Source: Fluviicola sp.
Lineage (GTDB): Bacteria > Bacteroidota > Bacteroidia > Flavobacteriales_D > Crocinitomicaceae
Assembly (NCBI RefSeq): GCF_029266855.1
Contig: NZ_JAQSWB010000007.1
Location: forward strand, 1 to 64,000
Direction: 5' to 3'
Length of the DNA stretch: 64,000 bases
In this document: piece by piece, positions 44,388-53,856 of the stretch
Position numbering within the stretch: position 1 is the stretch's first letter
Layout: each line of letters begins with the position of its first letter
The notes under the pieces: model-generated
Databases searched by the model: none
What the model was told of the DNA's origin: nothing
The model's input: the letters and a program-made list of their open reading frames with translations, nothing else
Translations under genes and position numbers: made by a program

Positions 44388-45158
44388 TCAATCAGTACTT
44401 ATTGATTTCAAAAACATGTTTCCAGGGTATTGAATATCAACTAAAAACAAACCTTTTGCCGGAACAGACAATTTTGCCTCACTGCGGTCTTTAGATTCAA
44501 TTATCCGGATGATTTCTTCCTCGTTCAGATTACCATATCCGACTTCCAGCAGAGTACCGACCACCGCACGCACCATATTCCGCAAAAAACGATCTGCTTT
44601 TATTTCAAAGTACCAGCTATTTTCTGCTAATTGATGCCATTTTGCTTCAGAAACCGTACAAATATTTGTTTTCACATCCGTATGGAGTTTGGAAAAAGAA
44701 GTAAAATCCTGTGTCCCCAATAATTTCTCTGCAGCGCGATTCATCGCATTAAAATCAAGCTCCGTAACCAAGTGATAGCTATCCAATAAAAAAGAATCTT
44801 TCTTTTGATGGATAAAATAACGATATGTCCTTGATACCGCGGAGAAGCGTGCATGAAAATCCATGCTTACCCGTTGAGCAGAAAAAATGCTTATATCATC
44901 CGGTAACATCTTATTTAATTTATACACCAATTGATTCGCATCCAATTCTTTAACCGAGTCGAAATGCAAAACATAATAAGATGCATGCACTCCCGTATCC
45001 GTTCTTCCGCAACCTACTACCGAAACCGGCATATTTCCCGTTAACTGAGATAGGCGTCTTTCAATTTCTTCCTGTATAGAAGAGGCATTCGGTTGAATTT
45101 GCCAACCATGATAGTTCGTTCCGCGATAAGCGAGTTCCAGGGCATATCGAAATGTCAT
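44388..45158 (-). CDS. truA: tRNA pseudouridine synthase A
   Basis: A 256-residue enzyme. GCGRTDTGVHA (about 49-59) holds the catalytic D54; FHARFSAVSRTYRYFIH and RFLRNMVRAVVGTLLEVG are also diagnostic. It isomerises U38-40 in the tRNA anticodon arm. A promoter box (45163-45170) lies four bases before the ATG. Two sensor kinase genes follow with gaps of one and two bases. Confidence 0.96.
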   Translation of the reverse strand: MTFRYALELAYRGTNYHGWQIQPNASSIQEEIERRLSQLTGNMPVSVVGCGRTDTGVHASYYVLHFDSVKELDANQLVYKLNKMLPDDISIFSAQRVSMDFHARFSAVSRTYRYFIHQKKDSFLLDSYHLVTELDFNAMNRAAEKLLGTQDFTSFSKLHTDVKTNICTVSEAKWHQLAENSWYFEIKADRFLRNMVRAVVGTLLEVGYGNLNEEEIIRIIESKDRSEAKLSVPAKGLFLVDIQYPGNMFLKSISTD

Positions 45159-45162
45159 AGCA

Positions 45163-45170
45163 CAAAGTTA
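45163..45170 (-). promoter_or_regulatory. -7 box TAACTTTG for truA
   Basis: Minus-strand TAnnTTTG match four bases before the truA ATG; near-leaderless. Confidence 0.6.
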
Positions 45171-45215
45171 ATCAATCCTTTTGCTTCCACAGACACCCTT
45201 GCAAGCTCTACAAAG

Positions 45216-45226
45216 CTTAACATTTA
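45216..45226 (+). promoter_or_regulatory. Single CTTAACATTTA Pho-box-like half site before phoB-phoR
   Basis: The 9-mer CTTAACATT is identical to those at 6374, 6457 and 6468 in the phosphate cluster. It lies about 70 bases upstream of the promoter box at 45295. A second half site 11 bases on is not clear. Confidence 0.3.
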
Positions 45227-45294
45227 AATAATCCATCTCTTATTAATTAATTATTTCGTAACACAGCAGTAATTATAAAGGAAACTTACAAAGA

Positions 45295-45302
45295 TACTTT
45301 TG
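45295..45302 (+). promoter_or_regulatory. -7 box TACTTTTG for phoB-phoR
   Basis: Plus-strand TAnnTTTG match 23 bases before the ATG at 45326. Confidence 0.65.
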
Positions 45303-45325
45303 CTCAAACTTTAACAAGGAGTACA

Positions 45326-46015
45326 ATGCAGGTAAGTAAGGGACAAACCATACTTTTAGTGGACGACGAAAAAGATATCCTGGAATTTTTACAGTATAAT
45401 CTGGAGCGGGAAGGATATAAAGTATTTGTTGCCAATGACGGACTCGAAGGAGTTGAGATGGCGCAAAAAGTTTCTCCTGATTTGATTTTAATGGATGTAA
45501 TGATGCCGAGAATGGACGGTATTGAAGCCTGTCAGACTATTCGACAGGAGCTTCAGTTAAATTCTCCCTTAATTGCTTTCTTAACATCCAGAGCTGAAGA
45601 TTACTCGCAAGTGGCGGGTTTCGAAGCCGGTGCAGATGATTACATTACCAAACCGATCAGACCACGTTTATTGGTGTCAAAAGTGGAAGCATTGCTCAGA
45701 AGAGCAGGCCGCATCAACGGAGGCGAAGCAGAAATCAAAACATCTTCCATTACGGTGAATCGCGAGAAATTCCTCGTCTATATGAATGACGAAGAAATTC
45801 AATTACCTAAAAAGGAATTTGAACTGATCGAACTGCTTGCATCAAGACCCGGAAAAGTATTTACACGCGAGCAAATCCTGACTACGGTTTGGGGAGATGA
45901 AACAATTGTCGGTGAAAGAACGATCGATGTTCACATCAGAAAATTAAGAGAGAAGCTAGGAGAATCGTATATTCGTACCATTAAAGGTGTTGGTTATACA
46001 TTTTCTGAAAAGTGA
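45326..46015 (+). CDS. phoB: PhoB-like response regulator (copy 2, with kinase)
   Basis: A 229-residue OmpR-family regulator: D13/D14, phospho-acceptor D57 in LMDVMMP, T87 and K109, and a winged helix with LPKKEFELIELLASRP and ERTIDVHIRKLREKLG. It is a close paralogue of the regulator at 4015. It overlaps the sensor kinase by four bases (GTGA), the usual phoB-phoR layout in Flavobacteriia. Predicted to switch on phosphate-starvation genes; phosphate as signal is inference. Confidence 0.88.
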   Translation: MQVSKGQTILLVDDEKDILEFLQYNLEREGYKVFVANDGLEGVEMAQKVSPDLILMDVMMPRMDGIEACQTIRQELQLNSPLIAFLTSRAEDYSQVAGFEAGADDYITKPIRPRLLVSKVEALLRRAGRINGGEAEIKTSSITVNREKFLVYMNDEEIQLPKKEFELIELLASRPGKVFTREQILTTVWGDETIVGERTIDVHIRKLREKLGESYIRTIKGVGYTFSEK

Positions 46016-47097
46016 AAAAATTAAATCCGTTTACCATTGTTCTCCTGGGAAGTATCATCGTTGCAGCTTGTTTAACACTCACTCTGCTTGCTGTTCATTT
46101 CTTCTATCCGCTCCCCGCAGGTGCATTTGTTTCCGTTATTCTTTTTGGCTCACTGGCTACTTTTATAACTTTTTACGTTCTTTTCAGAAAATTCATTTAC
46201 AATCGCTTACGCATCCTTTACAGATCTATTCGGAAGGGGAAAATGGCACCTGAAGAAAAGCTTTACATCAATATGTCGGAAGATATTATCGGCAATGCAG
46301 AAGCAGATTCTAAAAAATGGAGTGAACAACGGAAATCGGAAATCACGCAACTCCAGGAACAGGATAAGTTCCGTCGGGAATTCATAGGAAACCTGGCTCA
46401 TGAACTAAAAACCCCCGTGTTTTCAATCCAGGGCTATGTTTTAACGCTGCTTGAAGGAGGCTTGGAAGATGACAAGGTGAATCGCATGTTCCTGGAAAGA
46501 GCATCCAAAGCAATTGACCGCATGACCAATATTCTCAATGATCTGGATGAGCTGACCAAGTTAGAGGTAAATGATCTGAAAATGGATTTACGTCCGTTCG
46601 ACTTAAAAGAAATCGCTAAAGAGGTGATGGATAGTTTAGAGCTACGTGCCCAGGAAAAACACATCAAACTGCGATTTGCAAAAGATTACAACAAGGAAAT
46701 CATGGTTCGTGCTGACCGGGGGAAAATTGCCCAGGTATTGACCAACTTAATCAGTAATTCCATTTCTTATGGAAATGAGAACGGAGAAACCCAGATTCGT
46801 TTTTACGAAGTAGATGATTTGGTCTCCGTAGAAATTTCGGATAACGGTCCCGGAATCGAACCTCATGAACTGCCCCGTTTATTCGAACGCTTTTACCGTG
46901 TAGAAAAAAGCAGGAACCGGAACGAAGGTGGTTCGGGGCTTGGTCTTTCCATTGTGAAACACATCCTGGATTCGCACAATCAAACGATTTCAGTTCGCAG
47001 TACGATCGGTGTCGGAAGTACCTTTACTTTTTCACTTGACAAATTTGAAGGCAGCTCAAGTACTTTGATTTCTTCAAGGGGAGTTACGATTAAATAA
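46012..47097 (+). CDS. phoR: PhoR-like sensor histidine kinase
   Basis: A 361-residue kinase. Two helices (about 8-30 and 38-58) with almost no periplasmic loop, a short linker, then HisKA with H130 in NLAHELKTPV and HATPase_c with N box (QVLTNLISNSISYG), G1 (DNGPGIE), F box (LFERFYRVEKSR) and G2 (GGSGLGLSIVKHI). Absence of a sensory loop is normal for PhoR, which senses through the transport machinery. It starts at GTG overlapping phoB. A hairpin GACACT/AGTGTC (47100-47123) with T-rich tail follows. Confidence 0.9.
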   Translation: MKKLNPFTIVLLGSIIVAACLTLTLLAVHFFYPLPAGAFVSVILFGSLATFITFYVLFRKFIYNRLRILYRSIRKGKMAPEEKLYINMSEDIIGNAEADSKKWSEQRKSEITQLQEQDKFRREFIGNLAHELKTPVFSIQGYVLTLLEGGLEDDKVNRMFLERASKAIDRMTNILNDLDELTKLEVNDLKMDLRPFDLKEIAKEVMDSLELRAQEKHIKLRFAKDYNKEIMVRADRGKIAQVLTNLISNSISYGNENGETQIRFYEVDDLVSVEISDNGPGIEPHELPRLFERFYRVEKSRNRNEGGSGLGLSIVKHILDSHNQTISVRSTIGVGSTFTFSLDKFEGSSSTLISSRGVTIK

Positions 47098-47099
47098 TA

Positions 47100-47123
47100 G
47101 ACACTTCGACTCCGCTCAGTGTC
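47100..47123 (+). terminator. Weak terminator-like hairpin after phoR
   Basis: GACACT pairs with AGTGTC around a 12-base loop, followed by TTTAGGTTTTTG. Confidence 0.45.
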
Positions 47124-47149
47124 TTTAGGTTTTTGACTTAAAAAGGTGA

Positions 47150-47235
47150 CCGAATGCTTGCGCTAACCTTGCTATGCCGAAGCGGCTTTGCGAAGGCTAA
47201 GAGCTATAGCATAGGCGCAGCGGTGTCGAGGTCAA
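47150..47235. repeat. Hairpin-rich element overlapping a coding 3' end
   Basis: It contains GCTATGCC ... GCATAGG arms, AGCTATAGC, and the gcgctaac word shared with 8875-8885. The last codons of the converging gene (to 47204) lie inside it. Confidence 0.5.
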
Positions 47236-48139
47236 CCTTTGAACTTTTATTCAATTCTGCCAGGTACTCTTGCTCCAATTGCCCGGGAGTGTGTACCAAA
47301 ATTGCTTTCTTTTTTAAAAATTGCAAATCCATTAAGGTCGAATATCCATTTCGGGAAATGATCGTTTCTGCAGAAGCAATTTCGACATCTGCATTTCGCC
47401 AGTCAGTTATAATCTGAATATGAGCCGGCACTTCGAAATAAACTTTCGGGGATATCAAAATCAGGTTTTCTGTTCCGTATTTTTCAATGATCCAATGAAA
47501 AAACTGTTTGGAATAGGGTTCCGGACCACTTACAATTCCCACTATTTTGTTTGGGATAACAGCTAATTCCTGATCCTGAAAACGGGAATACCATCCAATG
47601 TATGTTGATTTCGCGTTAGATTCACTCAACTTTCCTGCCAGGCGTCTTCCTTCTTCGTCCATAATCCAGATTCCTGAGAACCTGTTTATCCATTTCCGGT
47701 GAATAAACTGTGCTATCCAACCGGCTTTCGGAGGCAGTGCAACCTGGTGCGTAATGAAGACAGATTTAACCTTGTGAGATCGAAAACCATAGCAATGATC
47801 TGATAAAACAAGAGAAATACGGTATTCGGTTACAAATTTTTCGGTTTGATTTTGTTCCTTTTTGATCCACCGGGAGAAACGAAATGCATTTCTTCTCATT
47901 TCCGAAGTAAAATTCCCATCTCCTTTAAATCTGAACTGAAAACCGCTTATCAGCAGAAAGGTAGCAGAAATTCCATACGATTCGAAAACAACACGTTGAT
48001 TCTCCGTACAACAAACAAACAATTCATTCCCCTGCTCCGATAATTGCTTCAGCAAAGCAATCGATCTGGCCACATGTCCGCTGCCCCAATCAAGACATCC
48101 GAATAAGATCCGCTCTTGTGACACTTCGGCCGGAATCAT
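47204..48139 (-). CDS. GT-B-like protein (MurG/glycosyltransferase 28-like)
   Basis: A 311-residue cytoplasmic protein. ILFGCLDWGSGHVARSIALLKQL at the start is the glycine-rich loop of MurG-like and UGT-like GT-B enzymes; VLSDHCYGFRSHKVKSVFITHQV follows the same fold; IISRNGYSTLMDLQFLKKKAILVHTPGQLEQEYLA is the donor-binding region of the carboxy domain. Substrate unknown. It starts four bases after kup. Its last ten or so residues (VDLDTAAPML) are encoded by a repeat element, suggesting the original end was replaced. Confidence 0.75.
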   Translation of the reverse strand: MIPAEVSQERILFGCLDWGSGHVARSIALLKQLSEQGNELFVCCTENQRVVFESYGISATFLLISGFQFRFKGDGNFTSEMRRNAFRFSRWIKKEQNQTEKFVTEYRISLVLSDHCYGFRSHKVKSVFITHQVALPPKAGWIAQFIHRKWINRFSGIWIMDEEGRRLAGKLSESNAKSTYIGWYSRFQDQELAVIPNKIVGIVSGPEPYSKQFFHWIIEKYGTENLILISPKVYFEVPAHIQIITDWRNADVEIASAETIISRNGYSTLMDLQFLKKKAILVHTPGQLEQEYLAELNKSSKVDLDTAAPML

Positions 48140-48143
48140 CTTG

Positions 48144-50081
48144 CTATTCGCTTCGTTTCAGGTTAATCGGCGCAGCTTTTGAAAGTACATAAGGGAAATT
48201 TTCCTCTACATAAGAACTCGGGTCTAAACCAAACTCGTTCTTTTCCGACAAACTTCTGCTCTTAATAAAGAAATAAGCATTCATGATGATCTTATGGAAC
48301 CAAGGCAGTTCATTATCATTCGATAAAAACTTGCGGATTACAACAAATTTAAAATCCCCGATGTGATCACTGTGGTGGTATTCACAAGCATATCTGGAAC
48401 GAATTTCGATCTCGTTGTTTTGAACCAACTCTTCCACAACCTGTTTGAACATCATATCCAATTTCGGCTGAATCCGGAATCCGAGTCTAAAATCAATGCG
48501 GATCAGGTCATTCTCGTCGTGCTTCGTAACCTTATATTCCTTGGTATAAGGTTCATCCGTCGTAATCACATGCACAAACCAATAGCGCTCCGCACGTTTT
48601 GGCTGCTGCTCCAAAATGGAATAGAAAACTTTCGATTCCACTTCATCAATACGTTCTGCACTGGTGAGGTAGACCAAATGGGTCGCATAAGTCGGAATCT
48701 GATCATCTATTGACAGCTTTTGTAAAATTGGAAGATAACTTTTCACTTTTACAAAATCGATGATACTATTTCGGATAATTTTGCTCTTGAAAATGACATA
48801 CATCATTGCCATAACCGATAGCGCAATACTTAAGGTCAAATAACCTCCTTGTGGAAATTTCTCAATTTGAGAAATTAAAAAACTTCCTTCCACAATGAAA
48901 AACAAGCCAATCAATCCGTAGCGCAGAATCGAATTCCAATGTTTTCTGAGCAGGTAGAAATAAAGCAAAACGGTGGAACTAATCATGGTCAAAATGATCG
49001 ATAACCCGTAGGCGGCCTCCATTTTTTCCGACTTTTCGAAGATGTAAACGATCGCAATACATCCGATCATTAAAAACCAATTGATGGAAGGTACGTATAA
49101 CTGGCCCTTGATCTCTGAAGGGAAATTCACTTTCACCCGCGGCCATAGATTTAATCGAATAGCTTCATTGATCAAAGTGAATGAACCTGAGATCATTGCC
49201 TGTGAGGCTACAACAGCAGCAGCAGTCGCAATAATTACGGAAGCCAGTTTGAATCCGTCCGGGACAATTAAATAGAATGGATTTCCTCCGTGAATCTTTT
49301 CTCCGAGATGCTGAACCAAATACGCTCCCTGACCAAAATAGTTTAGCAACAACATCGCTTTTACAAAGATCCAGCTTACACGGATGTTTTCACGTCCGCA
49401 ATGTCCTAAATCAGAATATAATGCCTCCGCTCCTGTTGTACATAAAAATACTGCTCCCAATAACCAGAATCCTTTCGGATAGTTAACCAAGAGATCATAA
49501 GCATAATAAGGATTCAATGCTTTTAAAATCCCGGGATTATGCATGAAGTATAAACTCCCCACAATTCCCAGCATTAAAAACCAAACCATCATGACAGGAC
49601 CAAAAGCCCTTCCGATGAACTTGGTGCCAAACTGCTGAATGACAAAGATTCCGATGATAATCGCAATCGCAATCGGAACCGTATTGATTTTCGGGTAGAT
49701 ATAACCAAGTCCTTCGACAGCAGATGAAACAGAGATTGGAGGAGTAATAATTCCATCAGCGAGCAAAGAAGCTCCACCGATCATAGCTGGAATTACCAGC
49801 CATTTCCGATGCCGTCGAACCAAAGTATAGAGAGAGAAAATTCCACCTTCACCTTTGTTATCTGCTCTCAGGGTGATAATTACATACTTCAGTGTCGTTT
49901 GAAGTGTAATCGTCCAAAAAATACAGGATAATCCGCCAAGAATTAGCTGTTCCGTAAGGGTCCTGTCTCCGGCAATAGCCTTCAATACATAAAGTGGTGA
50001 GGTACCGATATCTCCGAATATAATCCCGACTGTGATAATCAATCCCGCGAACGAAAGCGCGTGATGATGCTGCTTTGACAT
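48144..50081 (-). CDS. kup: KUP family potassium uptake protein
   Basis: A 645-residue transporter with about twelve helices and a cytoplasmic tail (about 460-645). GIIFGDIGTSPLYVLKA (about 19-35) and ADNKGEGGIFSLYTLVRR are the classic Kup signatures, with LADGIITPPISV soon after. It imports K+ by proton symport. It is divergent from trmB and followed by a GT-B-like gene. Confidence 0.95.
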   Translation of the reverse strand: MSKQHHHALSFAGLIITVGIIFGDIGTSPLYVLKAIAGDRTLTEQLILGGLSCIFWTITLQTTLKYVIITLRADNKGEGGIFSLYTLVRRHRKWLVIPAMIGGASLLADGIITPPISVSSAVEGLGYIYPKINTVPIAIAIIIGIFVIQQFGTKFIGRAFGPVMMVWFLMLGIVGSLYFMHNPGILKALNPYYAYDLLVNYPKGFWLLGAVFLCTTGAEALYSDLGHCGRENIRVSWIFVKAMLLLNYFGQGAYLVQHLGEKIHGGNPFYLIVPDGFKLASVIIATAAAVVASQAMISGSFTLINEAIRLNLWPRVKVNFPSEIKGQLYVPSINWFLMIGCIAIVYIFEKSEKMEAAYGLSIILTMISSTVLLYFYLLRKHWNSILRYGLIGLFFIVEGSFLISQIEKFPQGGYLTLSIALSVMAMMYVIFKSKIIRNSIIDFVKVKSYLPILQKLSIDDQIPTYATHLVYLTSAERIDEVESKVFYSILEQQPKRAERYWFVHVITTDEPYTKEYKVTKHDENDLIRIDFRLGFRIQPKLDMMFKQVVEELVQNNEIEIRSRYACEYHHSDHIGDFKFVVIRKFLSNDNELPWFHKIIMNAYFFIKSRSLSEKNEFGLDPSSYVEENFPYVLSKAAPINLKRSE

Positions 50082-50175
50082 AAGATGTTTGTATTAAAGT
50101 GTAAATGTACATATTGCTCAGATTACTTACTACGATTTGAGAAAAATTCCACAAAAAACTTTGAAGCGGAATGCT

Positions 50176-50183
50176 TACTTTTG
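50176..50183 (+). promoter_or_regulatory. -7 box TACTTTTG for trmB
   Basis: Plus-strand TAnnTTTG match nine bases before the ATG at 50193. This supports the short start over 50085. Confidence 0.6.
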
Positions 50184-50192
50184 CACCGATTT

Positions 50193-50873
50193 ATGGGAAA
50201 GAATAAACTGAGACGCTTTGCGGAGATGAAACTGTGGAACAATGTGTTCGAACCGACTTTGGAACCGAATCCGCAGGAAGCATTTCCACTGAAAGGTAAA
50301 TGGAACCAAGATTACTTTAAAAACTCCAATCCGATTGTGTTGGAACTCGGATGTGGAAAAGGAGAATATTCCGTTGGGCTGGCAAAACATTATCCGAACA
50401 AAAATTTTATCGGGGTTGATATCAAAGGTTCCCGCATGTTTGTTGGTGCGAAAGAAGCGCTTGATGAAAATTTGACGAACGTTGCTTTCCTAAGAACCAA
50501 AATTGATTTCATCGATTCGTATTTTGAAGCAAATGAAGTAGACGAGATTTGGTTGACTTTTTCAGATCCCCAACCCCTTAAACCAAGAAAACGATTGACC
50601 TCAGAACAATTCATTTCACGATACAAACGCATTCTGAAACCGGGAGGTCTTATTCACCTGAAAACAGATTCCGATTTATTGTTTGAATCCACTGAAGAAC
50701 AAATCCAGGAGCACAACTACGAGGTGATTGAATTAAGTTGGGATTTATATCAATCAATGCCTGAAGATTTAGATCCTACAATCCGGGACATTCTACATAT
50801 TAAAACCCATTACGAGCAATTGTTTACGGCCAAAGGTTCAGTGATTAAATATTGCTCTTTTAAGGTTCATTAA
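50193..50873 (+). CDS. trmB: tRNA (guanine-N7-)-methyltransferase
   Basis: A 226-residue SAM-dependent enzyme. MGKNKLRRFAEMK is the usual start in Bacteroidota, LELGCGKGEYSVGLAK binds SAM, and WLTFSDPQPLKPRKRL is the TrmB form of the SDPWPK motif; GGLIHLKTD follows. It makes m7G46 in tRNA. The frame extends upstream to 50085, but that part overlaps the promoter region. The stop codon is embedded in a 48-base palindrome. Confidence 0.94.
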   Translation: MGKNKLRRFAEMKLWNNVFEPTLEPNPQEAFPLKGKWNQDYFKNSNPIVLELGCGKGEYSVGLAKHYPNKNFIGVDIKGSRMFVGAKEALDENLTNVAFLRTKIDFIDSYFEANEVDEIWLTFSDPQPLKPRKRLTSEQFISRYKRILKPGGLIHLKTDSDLLFESTEEQIQEHNYEVIELSWDLYQSMPEDLDPTIRDILHIKTHYEQLFTAKGSVIKYCSFKVH

Positions 50874-50916
50874 AACACGTAGGGTCGCGATTAATCGCGA
50901 CCCTACGTGTTTTAAT
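50869..50916. terminator. Bidirectional terminator: 48-base perfect palindrome
   Basis: The two 24-base arms are exact reverse complements, with GTAGGGTCGCGATT at the core and TTTTAAT at the ends. It separates trmB and clpX, which converge on it, and includes the trmB stop codon. Confidence 0.9.
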
Positions 50917-50929
50917 ATAATCTAATTCT

Positions 50930-52150
50930 TTATGCGACTTTCAGTCGGGCAACTTTGCTCTTAGAAAACTGTGCTTTTGCATAATCCAAATCTACTCTGA
51001 ACTCCTTCTCATTTTTAGAAGGTAATTCGTACATCGCATCTGTAAGAATTGCTTCACAAATAGATCTTAACCCGCGGGCACCTAATTTGAATTCAATTGC
51101 TTTCTCAACGATAAAATCCAGTACGTCTGCATCAAATTTCAAGCGGATTCCATCGATTTCAAATAATCGTATATATTGCTTGATAATTGCGTTTTTGGGC
51201 TCCGTAATGATTCGTTTCAGGCTTTTTGCATCCAGCGGCTCCAGGTAAGTCAATACCGGGAAACGACCAATCAATTCAGGAATCAATCCAAAGGATTTCA
51301 CGTCCGTCGGAGTAATGTATTTCAGGAAGTTATCCTCATCTACTTTTTCTGTGACCTGGGATCCGAATCCAATGGTTTGTCGGTTTACACGACTTGCAAT
51401 AATGCGTTCAATTCCATCAAAAGCTCCTCCGCAAACGAATAAAATATTTTTCGTATCGATTGCAATCATTTTCTGCTCCGGGTGTTTTCTTCCTCCCTGA
51501 GGCGGAACATTTACAACCGATCCTTCCAACAATTTCAAAAGTGCCTGCTGAACACCTTCACCAGAAACATCACGTGTTATGGATGGATTATCACTTTTAC
51601 GGGCAATTTTATCGATCTCATCAATGAAGACAATCCCATGCTGTGCAGCCTGAACATTGTAGTCCGCCGCCTGTAACAAGCGGGAAAGAATACTTTCGAC
51701 ATCTTCTCCCACATAACCGGCTTCCGTCAATACCGTAGCATCGGCAATGCAAAACGGAACATTGAGCATTTTGGCAATTGTTTTAGCAAGTAAGGTTTTA
51801 CCCGTTCCTGTACGACCAACAAGGATCACGTTTGACTTTTCAATTTCAACGTCTTCGATCTTGGTTTGATGCAAACGCTTGTAATGGTTATAAACAGCCA
51901 CTGATAGCGTTTTCTTTGCATCATCCTGACCAATCACATATTCATCCAAACGTTCTTTGATGTCCAGGGGTTTTAAGACATTAACCGGAGCGCCCTGACT
52001 TGAAATCTTGGTAGTTTGATCTTCATCCACAATCATTCTTGCCTGAGCAATACAATGATCACAAATGTGTCCTGATAAACCGGCTATTAATAAACCTACT
52101 TGACTTCGCGGTCTCCCGCAAAACGAGCAAGAAGTTTCCTTTTTTGACAT
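50930..52150 (-). CDS. clpX: ATP-dependent Clp protease ATP-binding subunit ClpX
   Basis: A 406-residue AAA+ unfoldase. Zinc-finger cysteines C8, C11, C30, C33; Walker A GRTGTGKT; pore loop GYVGED; Walker [11 protein letters not shown]; and the IGF loop (RQTIGFGSQ) that docks on ClpP. It unfolds tagged proteins and feeds them to ClpP. It lies 73 bases downstream of clpP in the same direction, the common clpP-clpX operon. Confidence 0.97.
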   Translation of the reverse strand: MSKKETSCSFCGRPRSQVGLLIAGLSGHICDHCIAQARMIVDEDQTTKISSQGAPVNVLKPLDIKERLDEYVIGQDDAKKTLSVAVYNHYKRLHQTKIEDVEIEKSNVILVGRTGTGKTLLAKTIAKMLNVPFCIADATVLTEAGYVGEDVESILSRLLQAADYNVQAAQHGIVFIDEIDKIARKSDNPSITRDVSGEGVQQALLKLLEGSVVNVPPQGGRKHPEQKMIAIDTKNILFVCGGAFDGIERIIASRVNRQTIGFGSQVTEKVDEDNFLKYITPTDVKSFGLIPELIGRFPVLTYLEPLDAKSLKRIITEPKNAIIKQYIRLFEIDGIRLKFDADVLDFIVEKAIEFKLGARGLRSICEAILTDAMYELPSKNEKEFRVDLDYAKAQFSKSKVARLKVA

Positions 52151-52223
52151 AATGTAATTTTTATCGACAAAAAAGTCATCCTGATAAACCAGAATGACTT
52201 AGATACTATTGTGCAAAGTTAGA

Positions 52224-52892
52224 CTATTTTGGGTTGCGAAGCAAGATCTCGTCTACCATTCCGTAATCTTTTGCTTCTGCTGCCGTCATCCAGTAATCAC
52301 GATCCGAATCAGCCCATACTTTTTCGTACGTTTGATTCGAATGCGTTGCGATAATGTCATACAATTCTTTCTTCAATTTCTGAATTTCACGAGCTGTGAT
52401 TTCGATATCGGAAGCTTGTCCCTGAGCTCCACCAAGCGGTTGGTGAATCATTACACGTGCATGCTTTAAAGCCGAACGTTTACCTGCCGCACCGGCGCAC
52501 ATTAAAACTGCTCCCATAGAAGCTGCCATTCCTGTACAGATCGTTGCAACATCAGGTTTGATGTACTGCATCGTATCGTAAATTCCCAAGCCTGCATAAA
52601 CAGATCCTCCCGGAGAATTCAAATAAATTTGAATATCTTTCTTTGAATCCGCTGATTCCAAGAACAACAATTGAGCATTGATGATATTAGCGACCTGATC
52701 GTTGATCCCCGTTCCCAGGAAAATAATGCGGTCCATCATTAGACGTGAAAAAACGTCCATTTGTGTCATATTCATATGACGTTCTTCGATAATATACGGT
52801 GTTAAAGAAGATTCGATGTAGCTTTCTAAGTGCATACTGGAAATTCCGACATGCTTTGTTGCGTACTTATTAAATTCGTTTTTGTCGAACAT
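52224..52892 (-). CDS. clpP: ATP-dependent Clp protease proteolytic subunit ClpP
   Basis: A 222-residue serine protease. The triad is S125 (GMAASMGA), H150 (VMIHQPLGG) and D199 (DRDYWM). LNSPGGSVYAGLGIYD is the family block before the Ser. It forms the tetradecameric chamber served by ClpX. It heads the clpP-clpX operon. Confidence 0.97.
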   Translation of the reverse strand: MFDKNEFNKYATKHVGISSMHLESYIESSLTPYIIEERHMNMTQMDVFSRLMMDRIIFLGTGINDQVANIINAQLLFLESADSKKDIQIYLNSPGGSVYAGLGIYDTMQYIKPDVATICTGMAASMGAVLMCAGAAGKRSALKHARVMIHQPLGGAQGQASDIEITAREIQKLKKELYDIIATHSNQTYEKVWADSDRDYWMTAAEAKDYGMVDEILLRNPK

Positions 52893-52999
52893 GTTTGATA
52901 GTTTTTTAGAAGTATTAAAATTAATAGGTTTCGGAAGATATTGATTCTTTTTTTGGCAGAAATTAACGAGAATAATTACAACATCAAAAAGTTCAAAAC

Positions 53000-53797
53000 T
53001 TAATCGTAAGAAAATTCGATTTCATAGCTCGTATGTTTCCGGATGTTTAATACTCTTTCATCATCGAAAATCAAGTATTGGCCTTTGATTCCAGCAAGTC
53101 TGCCACTAATAAGCGGAGTTTTGTCAAAGCTCACACTTTTCACTTTCACAGGATATTTTTCAACCGGGTAATTCAATGAAATAATCGTGTCATTCATACT
53201 TACAAAATCACGCATATCGAAAGGAAGTAAATCTTCAACCCTTCCTTTTTCGTCCAGGAGATCCAATTCGTGATTGATTTCATTTTTGAGCATGCGCTGC
53301 CAGTTCGTTTTATCCGTCATGTATGATTTCAAGGCCACTTCAATAATTCCAGCTTCATACCGATTGGTTGTTTCTGCAAGAATGATTGCACTGGAAGCCC
53401 CCTGGTCAATCCAGCGGGTCATCGTTTGTTCGGCACGTGTAACACCGACTTTTATACTGTCTGAAGCCGCCAGATAAACAATATGCGGCTGGTTGTGGTG
53501 CAGATGTTCCCAATCGATATCTCTTCCTTCCCCTAAATGCGCCCTGCATAATTCCGGATTGATGATACATGGAGAAGCTTGTGGTGCAGACTGAAAACAA
53601 TTGAAACAAAAGCCTTGTCCAAATGAATTCTTTGTTTGTTTCGAGCAGTTCGAACAAATGATTTTCCCTGTCCAGGTTAATGCAATCTCTTTCCCGATCA
53701 GGTCGTTCATCCGGATCTGCGGTTCATTGTTTAAAACAAGTTGGTATTGAATGGGTTCCTCAAACGAAACACGCATTTTATCTAGCAATCCTTTCAT
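53000..53797 (-). CDS. DUF2797 protein with zinc-ribbon-like cysteines
   Basis: A 265-residue protein of the DUF2797 family. CSNC (about 48-51) and CFNC (about 63-66), followed by two more Cys (PCIINPELC), could bind zinc. IVYLAASDSIKVGVTRAEQTMTRWIDQGA (about 105-135) resembles a GIY-YIG-like core with Tyr, Lys-Val-Gly and Arg residues. The function is not known to me. An 8-bp tandem repeat lies 60 bases upstream of its ATG (53857-53936), which could alter its expression. Confidence 0.75.
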   Translation of the reverse strand: MKGLLDKMRVSFEEPIQYQLVLNNEPQIRMNDLIGKEIALTWTGKIICSNCSKQTKNSFGQGFCFNCFQSAPQASPCIINPELCRAHLGEGRDIDWEHLHHNQPHIVYLAASDSIKVGVTRAEQTMTRWIDQGASSAIILAETTNRYEAGIIEVALKSYMTDKTNWQRMLKNEINHELDLLDEKGRVEDLLPFDMRDFVSMNDTIISLNYPVEKYPVKVKSVSFDKTPLISGRLAGIKGQYLIFDDERVLNIRKHTSYEIEFSYD

Positions 53798-53856
53798 TTT
53801 CTTTTAGATTTTAGGACCTTAGGATTTAAGATTCAAGGACTATGATTAGTTATAAA

